This document shows positions 1-8,885 of a stretch of DNA of 64,000 nucleotides, piece after piece. The notes below the pieces were generated by a model. That model was not told the origin of the DNA and ran no database searches. It saw nothing but the letters and a program-made list of their open reading frames with translations. Source of the DNA: Constantimarinum furrinae. GTDB taxonomy: Bacteria > Bacteroidota > Bacteroidia > Flavobacteriales > Flavobacteriaceae. The position numbers were made by a program, and so were the translations under genes. Where the stretch lies: contig NZ_CP052909.1 of assembly GCF_014295415.1 (NCBI RefSeq), forward strand, positions 496,001 to 560,000, written 5' to 3'. Each line of letters opens with the position of its first letter. Position 1 is the first letter of the stretch.

Positions 1-87
1 ACCAAAGGTTGATGCAATCCAATCTTCTGGAATTTTCCCTAATTCTGTCTGCTGTAAATTCAATTTTTCTACTTCAGTTAGTTCCAT
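1..87 (-). CDS. hsdS: Type I restriction specificity subunit HsdS (5' end only)
   Basis: Only the first 29 codons lie in the window. They read MELTEVEKLNLQQTELGKI followed by PEDW. A TELGxIPxDW segment just before the first target-recognition domain is characteristic of HsdS subunits. The ATG overlaps the last 10 bases of hsdM in a different frame, the usual translationally coupled M-S order. HsdS would choose the DNA sequence that the HsdM methylase and an HsdR translocase act on. The target domains and any hsdR lie outside the window. Confidence 0.8.
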   Translation of the reverse strand, partial: MELTEVEKLNLQQTELGKIPEDWIASTFG

Positions 88-2789
88 GCAAATCCCATTT
101 TTTCGAGGTGAGCGTTAACCGTATTTTCCAGTTCAGTTACCAATTGATTCGATTTAGGTAAGGGTGTATCATATCGCTCTGCCAGTTCTTTAATTCGGTT
201 GGTTAGGAGTTGACTTATTTGGTCTATCTCTCCACCAATGGCATTTTTAATGGTGGTTAACCACTTATCATTAATTACCAATGCTTTTATCTCTTCTTCG
301 GTCAAATCTGGATATTTAGCGTAAAGAGAATCATCGAGTACTTGCTCTTTTTCTTTTATCTGCTTTTTTATATCACTCTCGGCATCTCTAAAGGCAATGT
401 ATTGGTTAATAATTGTAAGCTCAAAAATGTATTCTTGAGTTTTGTCCTTGTCTATTTTAGCTTGGATAGATTGCTCTACTTTTTCAGCTATGGTCTTTAA
501 TGCTTTTTTGGTATCGGTGATGCTTTGGTTGGTATCCAACCATTGCTTTAAGGTCTTGGCATTTTCGGCATCTTCAACCATCGCCTTATAAGCTTTAGCA
601 ACGGCTGTTTTGGTTAAATTACCCTTAGCATTCTTTAATCCATCAAACACTCGGTTAGCACTTTGCTCATTCAGTTGAGCAATGTTATCAGTCAATTGTT
701 CATTGAACTGTTCTTGTTTTTTATGTAGGTCAGGAAAGTACTTACTCAAAGCTAAATCTGTAAACTCTTCAAGATTAGTAACAGCATCGGTTTTTTTACT
801 AACCTCATACAATGCAGATTCTTCAGCGCCGTGCTCTTCCTCCAACTCTTGGTATTGTGAAACCGTATTTTCCAATTCGGTGTTCAGGATTTCAATCGCT
901 AGTTTTTCAGCCTCGAAAAATCTGTTAATTACCAATTCTTTCGGGATAAGGTCACAGGTCCATCCTTTATCTACCATTTTCTTTTTACTGTTCTCCTTTA
1001 GTATGCGATAGGTTTCAGCTTTCCAGCCATCATAAGAAATGATATATGCATCATCTTGCATCGTCTCGTTCCAATAGCTTAATAAGTGCTGGTATACATT
1101 GTAATTGTCTACTAAAGGCTTGTTCTCATAGGCATTTAGTAAGCTTTCAGAAATCTCTGCAATAATTTGTTTGGGGTGACAGTCTTTACCCTGTGAATTT
1201 AAATAGGTATAAGTTTCTGTTTCCCATACCTTAAATATGGCATCCATTTCTTTCATGAATTTAACAAACTCTGGATGTTCGTATATAGATGAGTTCACTT
1301 GGTCTTTAGCCACTTTTAACGTTGAATAGCCTTCCCTTTCTGGACTGTATAAATCGGCTTTGAGCGTTGGGTATACTTTCCAATATTTATCTAACGCATC
1401 GATATCTACGTTTGGAATACCGCCATTAAGGTGTGCATCTATATCTTGAATGTCTTCTTTTTCTTGACCATCGATATAGCGAGGAATATTCAGATTATAT
1501 TCGTTTTCTTCAATACTGGCAATGGAAACTATTTTACTGTACCCTTCAATGATTTCCTGATTATTAAAGACATCAGTAATTCTGCGAATATCTTGTTCTC
1601 GTAGTCGGTTTTTAGGTCCATCTTTGATAAAGCCATCACTGGCATTAATCATAAAGATAGCCTTGCGGTTTTGAGCATTCTCTTTATCGATACAAACAAT
1701 ACACGCTGGAATACCAGTGCCAAAGAACAAGTTAGCAGGTAGACCAATAATACCTTTTATATAGCCTCGTTTGATGAGATTTTTTCTGATTTCTGCCTCA
1801 GCATTTCCTCTAAACAATACACCATGTGGTAAAATAACCGCTCCTTTACCGTTACGTTTTAAGGACCTAATGATATGTAAGAGATACGCAAAGTCACCAT
1901 TTTTGGAAGGTGGAATACCAAAGCCATCAAAACGGTTATATTTACCATCTTCTGGAAGCGATAATCCATTGCTCCAACGTTTATCACTAAATGGTGGATT
2001 GGCAACCACATAGTCGAATTGCTTCATGTTCCCATTCTCTTCAAATAATGGCTTTGCAAGCGTGTTTCCTTGCTTTATTTCTGCGGTGGGATAATCATGT
2101 AGAATCATGTTCATTCGAGCCAATGCTGACGTTGCAGAGTCCTTTTCCTGACCATATAGAGTTACCTTCGTATTAGCGGCAGTACCAATTCGTAATAGCA
2201 ACGACCCAGAACCACATGTCGGGTCGTATACGGTAGTATTAGCACTTGAATTGGCATCGTGAATACCAATAATCATAGCCATGATACGGCTAACCTCAGC
2301 TGGGGTATAGAACTGCCCCTTACTTTTACCACTTTCAGTAGCGAAGTGACGCATTAGGTATTCGTAAGCATCACCAAGAATATCATCACCCTCTGCTCGG
2401 TTTTTACTAAAGTCAAGCTCTGGCTTTTCAAAAATGGCGATGAGGTTGGTGAGTCGGTCTACCTTCTCTTTGCCTTCACCCAATTTAACTGGGTCGTCAA
2501 AGTCAGGCATGTCAGAAAGGTTGTTCGCTTCCTTAAGTGGTGCAATAATCTTTTTGTTGATTTGGTCACCTATATCGGTTTTACCCTTAAGCAAAGTCAT
2601 ATCATGGAAACTAGCTCCTTCGGGTATCGTAATGGGAGCGTAAGGTTGCCCAGCCCATTTATCACTTATGTACTTTATAAAGAGCATAACCAATACATAA
2701 TCTTTGTATTGGCTGGCATCCATACCACCTCTTAATTCGTCACAACTTGCCCAGAGTGAACTGTATAATTCTGATTTTTTTATTGCCAT
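78..2789 (-). CDS. hsdM: Type I DNA adenine methyltransferase subunit HsdM, long form
   Basis: This is the N6-adenine methylase of a type I restriction-modification system. The N-terminal HsdM helical domain begins at the SELYSSLWASCDELRGGMD stretch. The AdoMet-binding motif DPTCGSGSLLLRIG sits near residue 190 and the catalytic NPPF near residue 264. At 903 residues it is much longer than the roughly 500-residue classical HsdM. The extra C-terminal 400 residues are rich in Glu, Lys and Gln and look helical or coiled-coil. It overlaps hsdS by 10 bases and starts 3 bases after an XRE regulator gene, so the three form one leftward operon. The methylase assignment is firm; the role of the extension is unknown. 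Confidence 0.93.
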   Translation of the reverse strand: MAIKKSELYSSLWASCDELRGGMDASQYKDYVLVMLFIKYISDKWAGQPYAPITIPEGASFHDMTLLKGKTDIGDQINKKIIAPLKEANNLSDMPDFDDPVKLGEGKEKVDRLTNLIAIFEKPELDFSKNRAEGDDILGDAYEYLMRHFATESGKSKGQFYTPAEVSRIMAMIIGIHDANSSANTTVYDPTCGSGSLLLRIGTAANTKVTLYGQEKDSATSALARMNMILHDYPTAEIKQGNTLAKPLFEENGNMKQFDYVVANPPFSDKRWSNGLSLPEDGKYNRFDGFGIPPSKNGDFAYLLHIIRSLKRNGKGAVILPHGVLFRGNAEAEIRKNLIKRGYIKGIIGLPANLFFGTGIPACIVCIDKENAQNRKAIFMINASDGFIKDGPKNRLREQDIRRITDVFNNQEIIEGYSKIVSIASIEENEYNLNIPRYIDGQEKEDIQDIDAHLNGGIPNVDIDALDKYWKVYPTLKADLYSPEREGYSTLKVAKDQVNSSIYEHPEFVKFMKEMDAIFKVWETETYTYLNSQGKDCHPKQIIAEISESLLNAYENKPLVDNYNVYQHLLSYWNETMQDDAYIISYDGWKAETYRILKENSKKKMVDKGWTCDLIPKELVINRFFEAEKLAIEILNTELENTVSQYQELEEEHGAEESALYEVSKKTDAVTNLEEFTDLALSKYFPDLHKKQEQFNEQLTDNIAQLNEQSANRVFDGLKNAKGNLTKTAVAKAYKAMVEDAENAKTLKQWLDTNQSITDTKKALKTIAEKVEQSIQAKIDKDKTQEYIFELTIINQYIAFRDAESDIKKQIKEKEQVLDDSLYAKYPDLTEEEIKALVINDKWLTTIKNAIGGEIDQISQLLTNRIKELAERYDTPLPKSNQLVTELENTVNAHLEKMGFAWN

Positions 2790-2792
2790 ATA

Positions 2793-2996
2793 TTATTTTG
2801 TATCTGCTTTATTTGATTCTAATAACTCTCTTACGTCTACTTTTAGGATACTTGCTATCTCATACAATACATCCAAAGATGGTTGCCGTCTGTTCTGTAC
2901 ATAGCTATTCACCATATTGTAAGACTTGCCAAGTTTGGTTGCCAACCAGGTTTGGGTCAAGTCCTGTTCATACAGCACCTGCTTTATTCTATTCAT
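2793..2996 (-). CDS. Small XRE-family HTH regulator of the RM operon
   Basis: A 67-residue protein that is almost entirely one Cro/C1-type helix-turn-helix: QTWLATKLGKSYNMVNSYVQ, then NRRQPSLDVLYEIASILKV. It resembles the controller proteins that time expression of restriction-modification systems. It is the first gene of the operon, three bases ahead of hsdM. A perfect inverted repeat at 3035-3053 lies just upstream, where its own promoter should be, which suggests autoregulation. That link is inference from position and symmetry. Confidence 0.85.
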   Translation of the reverse strand: MNRIKQVLYEQDLTQTWLATKLGKSYNMVNSYVQNRRQPSLDVLYEIASILKVDVRELLESNKADTK

Positions 2997-3019
2997 TTTA
3001 TACGGGGATTTTAAGCTTT

Positions 3020-3053
3020 TAAAGATAGCATGAATATCTCATGTTATGAGATA
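3020..3053 (-). promoter_or_regulatory. Promoter with palindromic operator for the XRE-hsdM-hsdS operon
   Basis: Positions 3035-3053 hold a perfect inverted repeat, TATCTCAT-GTT-ATGAGATA. On the minus strand, TATCTTTA at 3027-3020 matches the Bacteroidota -7 element TAnnTTTG in all but the last base. The expected -33 position, about 20 bases upstream, falls inside the palindrome. Protein bound there would block sigma factor, so the site fits a repressor operator. The likely ligand is the adjacent XRE protein. Confidence 0.55.
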
Positions 3054-3579
3054 ATTTCAAGAGTATTTTTAGTGACTTCATATTCAGTTATTTACTCATG
3101 TAAATTTTTTTTGTCGTTTTCAATGTATACACATATTTATTATAAACAGGCAAATAGTTTTAAAGGTTGGCATCACGACCGAAGTCAAATGAAAGTGATG
3201 TACACATTCAGGTTGCGAAGGGCAACATTAAGCGAGTGAAGACTCTGGCACTTACGTTGGCAATCTGGTGTGTGGTTGATAGGAACGTAGCCGATTCAAT
3301 CTGAAAGGGTACCGCTGAGGTATAGGACCCGAACCCCCACGTAGTATGTCGGTTTGGTTCTCAAAAGAACGAATTCTAGGTACTGCGGTCGGAAACATTC
3401 CTATACAAAGATGCTGGAGACATCTTTTGGAATAAAGTACGATGGATGATAGGACCACTTAACGGTGGATGCATGGAAGAAGTAATAATCATCTCTATAC
3501 CTTTTTAGGGGGTATGGGGGTGATTTTTTGTTTCATTGGACTCCTGGAACCTCCTTCCGTTGGATAGGAAGAGAAAACT
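3054..3579. other. Gene-free stretch with a structured RNA-like segment
   Basis: No convincing coding sequence is seen. The part from about 3180 to 3480 is less AT-rich than its surroundings and full of short helices. Examples are GTTGC/GCAAC near 3212-3226 and a long hairpin at 3397-3433 with arms ATTCC/GGAAT and AAAGATG/CATCTTT around the loop CTGGAGA. Tracts such as GAAAGGGTACCGC and AAAGTACGATGGATGATAGG on the plus strand recall domain I of group II intron ribozymes. No reverse transcriptase gene and no domain V hairpin is visible, so at most this is a 5' remnant. The identification is tentative. Confidence 0.35.
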
Positions 3580-4320
3580 TCATATAACTTTCAACCATCT
3601 ATTTGAACTTATGACAGGAATATATTTTTCACAATCACCTTTCTGAGCTTCAAAGTCCTCATCATCAGTACTGAAACATTCGATATTGACATTTAAATTA
3701 TCTTTAAAGTACTTCATTTGACTACTAAAAATTTCTTCACCAATTCTATTGAGCCATCTATTCCAATACCTTTTATTTGCGACTAACAATAGTTTTGGAG
3801 ATTCAAAATTAGCAATGAAGCTCCATTCAAATTTTTTTAATCCAGTATGGTGAATATCATATTTATCAAGTAATTCATGGTTACAAAGGATATAGTAATA
3901 ATACATTAACAATTCAACAATACCATAAATCGGATGGTCAGATTTTGACTTATGGTATTTTAGCTCACAAATTACAGGAATATCATCTGAGGTAATTCCG
4001 ATAAGGTCTAGACTAGGTCTTCTAGGATTTTTATTTAACACGACAGGAATCTCCAAATCCAACCAGTTTACTTCTTTGAGTGTATTACCATAGTCAAGCA
4101 GTGTATTTTGCGAATTAAAAATACCCCTCTGAAATGCAGTTTCACCCTTCGACCTAATATTCCCCAAAGACACTTTTCTAGGCATTGATTTATAATCGTT
4201 TTTTTCATTACCTAAATCGCTAAGCCTGAGTTTTAGTCTATCCATTTCTTTAATTTCAGACTTTTCAATAAAATCTAGTAAATATTTTTTAAAATCTTCT
4301 ACTGTTAATTTTAAAACCAT
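3580..4320 (-). CDS. Putative PD-(D/E)XK nuclease-like protein
   Basis: A 246-residue protein with the layout of a PD-(D/E)XK nuclease core: a conserved-looking helix Glu (E60 in SKGETAFQ), then D105 in RRPSLDLIGI, and E119-x-K121 in VICELKYHK. Spacing between the Asp and the ExK pair is normal for the fold. No second domain is evident. It sits alone on the minus strand between the structured segment and the recombinase, with its own AT-rich leader. Given the neighbours it is probably a defence or mobile-element gene. The nuclease call rests on motif recognition only; a non-catalytic DUF91-like protein is the main alternative. Confidence 0.55.
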   Translation of the reverse strand: MVLKLTVEDFKKYLLDFIEKSEIKEMDRLKLRLSDLGNEKNDYKSMPRKVSLGNIRSKGETAFQRGIFNSQNTLLDYGNTLKEVNWLDLEIPVVLNKNPRRPSLDLIGITSDDIPVICELKYHKSKSDHPIYGIVELLMYYYYILCNHELLDKYDIHHTGLKKFEWSFIANFESPKLLLVANKRYWNRWLNRIGEEIFSSQMKYFKDNLNVNIECFSTDDEDFEAQKGDCEKYIPVISSNRWLKVI

Positions 4321-4785
4321 ATTGTGTTGCTATTTTTTAAGCGGGAATTATTGGTTTATAAAGATATAAGGAAAGTGGGAAATTTCCCTAGATTTTGGTG
4401 CTTAGATAATTTTTTTAAAAAAAGTTGGGAAAAAACTTGTTTTTCGGTACCCTCGTGTAGTATAATTGCTCAAACAAGACTTAGGAGCCATCCTTTGGCT
4501 ATCTTGAAATAACATACTTCAGCCCAACAAAATAATTGAAGATTTGGGCATAAATTTTTCAACCTGCAAGCGTCTAACTTGAGGTTACTCTCATTTAAAC
4601 CTTGTTTAAATTTTTCGACCTGGAAAGCCGTCACGTTTTGAGTGATATTATTTTTCAGAATAGGTCGTCCGTCCTGTAGAGCGGAAAGTATACTATCATC
4701 TTAAAAACCTTGGATAGTGCTTCAGAAGGAAATAACATCAGCCCGATAGACTTCGTGCTGAACATTCTTTAATCCTTTAACAAAA
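4321..4785. other. Gene-free stretch upstream of the recombinase
   Basis: No supported gene. It contains an AT-rich part at 4321-4440, an inverted repeat GCCCAA/TTGGGC near 4522-4549, two imperfect direct repeats starting at 4551 and 4607, and a hairpin TCAGC/GCTGA near 4739-4763. It probably holds the promoters of the divergent nuclease-like and recombinase transcripts, but no clear TAnnTTTG element could be assigned. Confidence 0.4.
4551..4632. repeat. Imperfect direct repeat pair, 56-bp period
   Basis: TAAATTTTTCAACCTG at 4551 is repeated as TAAATTTTTCGACCTG at 4607, with similar downstream bases ending CGTC at 4574 and 4632. The pair lies about 150-200 bp upstream of the recombinase operon. 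It could be a binding site pair for the recombinase or a regulator, or an old duplication. Confidence 0.4.
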
Positions 4786-4929
4786 GTGGAAAATGAAGAA
4801 AACAACACAATACCAATCGCTATATATAGAAAACTTACTGAAGATAAAACCAGTAGCGATGCAGAAGTAATAAAAATTATTAATAACCTACACAGGCTAA
4901 GTCATATAGTTTGTGACCTTTTAAACTAA
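4786..4929 (+). CDS. Probable 47-residue leader gene of the recombinase operon
   Basis: A GTG-initiated frame of 48 codons, preceded by the A-rich leader TTTAACAAAA that is normal for this lineage. It ends five bases before the recombinase ATG. The product is mixed charged and hydrophobic (ENEENNTIPIAIYRKLTEDK at the start, HRLSHIVCDLLN at the end) and looks helical. No family is recognised. Tight spacing suggests co-translation with the recombinase. The call rests on spacing and protein-like composition, so a chance frame remains possible. Confidence 0.42.
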   Translation: MENEENNTIPIAIYRKLTEDKTSSDAEVIKIINNLHRLSHIVCDLLN

Positions 4930-4934
4930 ATAAA

Positions 4935-6616
<1,682 letters not shown>

Positions 6617-6626
6617 ATGTGGACGG

Positions 6627-6656
6627 CAAAGATACAAAGGATTTTAAACATCACAA
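6627..6656 (-). promoter_or_regulatory. Promoter of tRNA-fMet
   Basis: On the minus strand, TTG at 6656-6654 and TATCTTTG at 6634-6627 are separated by 19 bases, an exact match to the Bacteroidota TTG/TAnnTTTG promoter. The -7 element ends 10 bases before the tRNA 5' end, so the start site falls a few bases before the mature tRNA. Confidence 0.8.
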
Positions 6657-6729
6657 GAACTTCTGACGTAAAATTTAACAGAAACTCATAAAAATTTCAG
6701 TGATCCCATCGACTTTGCTATTTTTAAAT

Positions 6730-8298
6730 ATGACAAAAACTACCCGCCGAATCCTTCTAATCATTGGAGGTATTATTCTTTGCTGCTTCATCGCCGTTGG
6801 CATTGCCAATCACATTGTAAAAAATAAACTGGTCGCCTTTCTCGAAAATGACCTGCCGCCACATATCTCCCAATCGCATAAGGAAGTTAGCCTCCACCTG
6901 CTTGACGGTTCCATCACCATACAGCAACTCGATCTGGCTATTCGGAACAAAGATTCGGCCCTGGTCTATTCCAACCTTGCCATCGAATCGGTGCGAATCT
7001 CAGATTTCAGCTACTGGGACTACTTCGTCAAGGATCAAATGCATTTTGCATCGGTTACACTGTCCGGCCCCACCATCCGTTACTACAAACACAAAAAGCT
7101 CGAGGCTCAGGATACCACAACCACCGCCTCCCCTTCCTTGAATACTATCCTTCGTGTAGACCGGCTTACCATCAATAATGCCATGGTCCATACCTACGAT
7201 AATACTTCAGATTCGACCGCAATGAGCGCTACAAATCTTCGACTCATCCTAAAGGATATCTATCTTGATGCTAATACCATTCAGCGGAAAAACCCGATTA
7301 ATTTTTCAGGCTACACGCTGGAAGGAGATTCCCTCTTCACTAAAATTAGCCGCTACGAAAACCTGTATACCCGCACCTTTTCCATAAATGACGGCAACGC
7401 AGTTTTTAACAATATTGCCTTAAAAACAAAATATTCGAGAGCCGAACACAGCCGCTTGCTTGCCACCGAACTGGATCACGTGAATTTAACCGTTGACAAC
7501 GTAACCGCAACAGGGTTCGATATTGGTTTTAACAATGAACAGCCATACCTGAAGAGTAGTTTACTTACCATTGATGATTCCAACCTGGATATATACCGCA
7601 ACAAGCTGGTCGCCGATGACCCGAAGCGCAAACCCCTATACAGCGAGCAACTTCGTAAACTTCCTATTGCACTTTCCATAGATACAATCAGGCTCGAGAA
7701 TGCCTATATTAAATATTCCGAAAAAGTACATGCCGAAAATCCTCCGGGAAGCATCCACTTCGATAATACCTATGCAACTTTCTATAAAGTAGGTAATACT
7801 TATGGCAAGACTAATACTCAAATCGATATAAGAACCAAGTTCATGTCTACCTCCCTGCTAAAGGCTAACTGGGAGTTTAATGTTGAGAATCCGTCCGATC
7901 GGTTTACGTTTCGGGGGGATCTTGCAAGCATCGCCTCGGCTCAATTAAACAGTTTTACAGTGCCTAACCTCCGACTCAAACTGGAAGGCGAGATCCAGCA
8001 AACCTATTTTACCATTAACGGCGATGGCACGAGTTCTAATGTGGATATGGAGATGAAATACGACGAATTCAAAATAAAGCTTATCAAAAAGAACGGCAGG
8101 GAAGAAAAAGACCTGCTTTCGGCAATTGCCAATCTGTTTATTAAAAAGAACAGCAACGACGACGGAAAGCTATTCCGAAAAGGGGAAGGAACCGTGACCC
8201 GCGCCCAGAACAAATCCTTCTTTAATTATTTATGGCTCAATGTGGAAACAGGGATGAAAAGCGCCCTAACCGGTCCCGGCGTGGAACGCAAGCAATAA
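6730..8298 (+). CDS. AsmA-like single-pass envelope protein
   Basis: 522 residues from the ATG at 6730, which has the leader TTTTTAAAT; an in-frame ATG ten codons earlier lacks one and lies nearer the tRNA promoter. An N-terminal membrane segment (RRILLIIGGIILCCFIAVGI) is followed by a long periplasmic region of alternating beta strands. LLDGSITIQQLDLAI and LRVDRLTINNAMV are the repeated strand patterns of AsmA/DUF748 proteins, which relate to lipid transfer bridges such as TamB. No catalytic motif is expected. It faces a convergent gene five bases downstream. Family placement is by fold pattern, so moderately sure. Confidence 0.6.
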   Translation: MTKTTRRILLIIGGIILCCFIAVGIANHIVKNKLVAFLENDLPPHISQSHKEVSLHLLDGSITIQQLDLAIRNKDSALVYSNLAIESVRISDFSYWDYFVKDQMHFASVTLSGPTIRYYKHKKLEAQDTTTTASPSLNTILRVDRLTINNAMVHTYDNTSDSTAMSATNLRLILKDIYLDANTIQRKNPINFSGYTLEGDSLFTKISRYENLYTRTFSINDGNAVFNNIALKTKYSRAEHSRLLATELDHVNLTVDNVTATGFDIGFNNEQPYLKSSLLTIDDSNLDIYRNKLVADDPKRKPLYSEQLRKLPIALSIDTIRLENAYIKYSEKVHAENPPGSIHFDNTYATFYKVGNTYGKTNTQIDIRTKFMSTSLLKANWEFNVENPSDRFTFRGDLASIASAQLNSFTVPNLRLKLEGEIQQTYFTINGDGTSSNVDMEMKYDEFKIKLIKKNGREEKDLLSAIANLFIKKNSNDDGKLFRKGEGTVTRAQNKSFFNYLWLNVETGMKSALTGPGVERKQ

Positions 8299-8302
8299 CT
8301 TT

Positions 8303-8659
8303 TTAACGTCGGGCGATCCAGCGAATTGCCTTAAGTCGATCTTCGGTAGGAAAATGCTTCATGTTTATCGAAATAAACAAACTCTCTATAGTAGAACATA
8401 AATGGATCCATTTGCGGTCGGTGACCAGCGCAAGCTTGTTAAACTTGTCGGCGTTTTCTATCTTAAAAAGTATTTCCTTTACTATGGCAGGAAGAGTAAA
8501 GGATTCAATATTACTGTCTTCCAGATAGAGGTTGATCTTGTCGAATTCTTTGAATTTTTCCAAGATCTGAATATGCAGTTGGTTGGACAATTCCTCATTG
8601 AATTCTCCTTCAATAAGAAACCCCACCGTATCCTTCGAAAAGCTGAATTCAGATAACAT
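8303..8659 (-). CDS. SpoIIAA/STAS-like small protein
   Basis: 118 residues, no signal peptide. The sequence pattern matches the SpoIIAA-like (STAS/Sec14-related) family found widely as stand-alone proteins. A central strand-helix segment, KINLYLEDSNIESFTLPAIV, is followed by FNKLALVTDRKWI and a C-terminal basic LKAIRWIARR. Such proteins may bind lipids or other small hydrophobic ligands, but no function is established here. It lies 43 bases after the CPXCG gene on the same strand and could be the last gene of the RND transcript. Confidence 0.6.
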   Translation of the reverse strand: MLSEFSFSKDTVGFLIEGEFNEELSNQLHIQILEKFKEFDKINLYLEDSNIESFTLPAIVKEILFKIENADKFNKLALVTDRKWIHLCSTIESLFISINMKHFPTEDRLKAIRWIARR

Positions 8660-8702
8660 CCCGACGTAAATTTACTGGTTCTCATAAAGTTACGTCAAAA
8701 AA

Positions 8703-8885
8703 TTATTGTTCTATGCTTTCTGCCGAAAAATTTACAAGCTCCTTATTTTCAAAAGCAACAGTAATCTGAATGGGATTGCAGCATATTTCACAATCTTCTA
8801 TATAGGATTGCTCACGCACCGAAGTATCGAGCAACATAGAGATGGATTCCCAGCAATGCGGGCACTGAAAAAAATGCTCCTCCAT
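8703..8885 (-). CDS. CPXCG-type cysteine-rich small protein
   Basis: A 60-residue protein with a zinc-ribbon-like arrangement: C8-P-H-C11 near the start and C32-x-x-C35-C36 in EDCEICCNPI. This matches the CPXCG motif-containing family, whose function is unknown. Its ATG overlaps the stop codon of the upstream TolC-family gene by one base (TAATG), so it is translationally coupled to the efflux operon. The cysteines suggest a bound zinc ion. Confidence 0.75.
   Translation of the reverse strand: MEEHFFQCPHCWESISMLLDTSVREQSYIEDCEICCNPIQITVAFENKELVNFSAESIEQ

Noticed and set aside
3030-3458. Two short frames across the structured segment (69 residues on plus, 68 on minus)
   Set aside because: They overlap the operator and the hairpins, and their translations look random, rich in Arg, Pro and Ser.
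4324-4512. 62-residue plus-strand frame downstream of the divergent nuclease-like start
   Set aside because: Lysine/phenylalanine-rich translation of AT-rich intergenic DNA, no family resemblance and no operon context.
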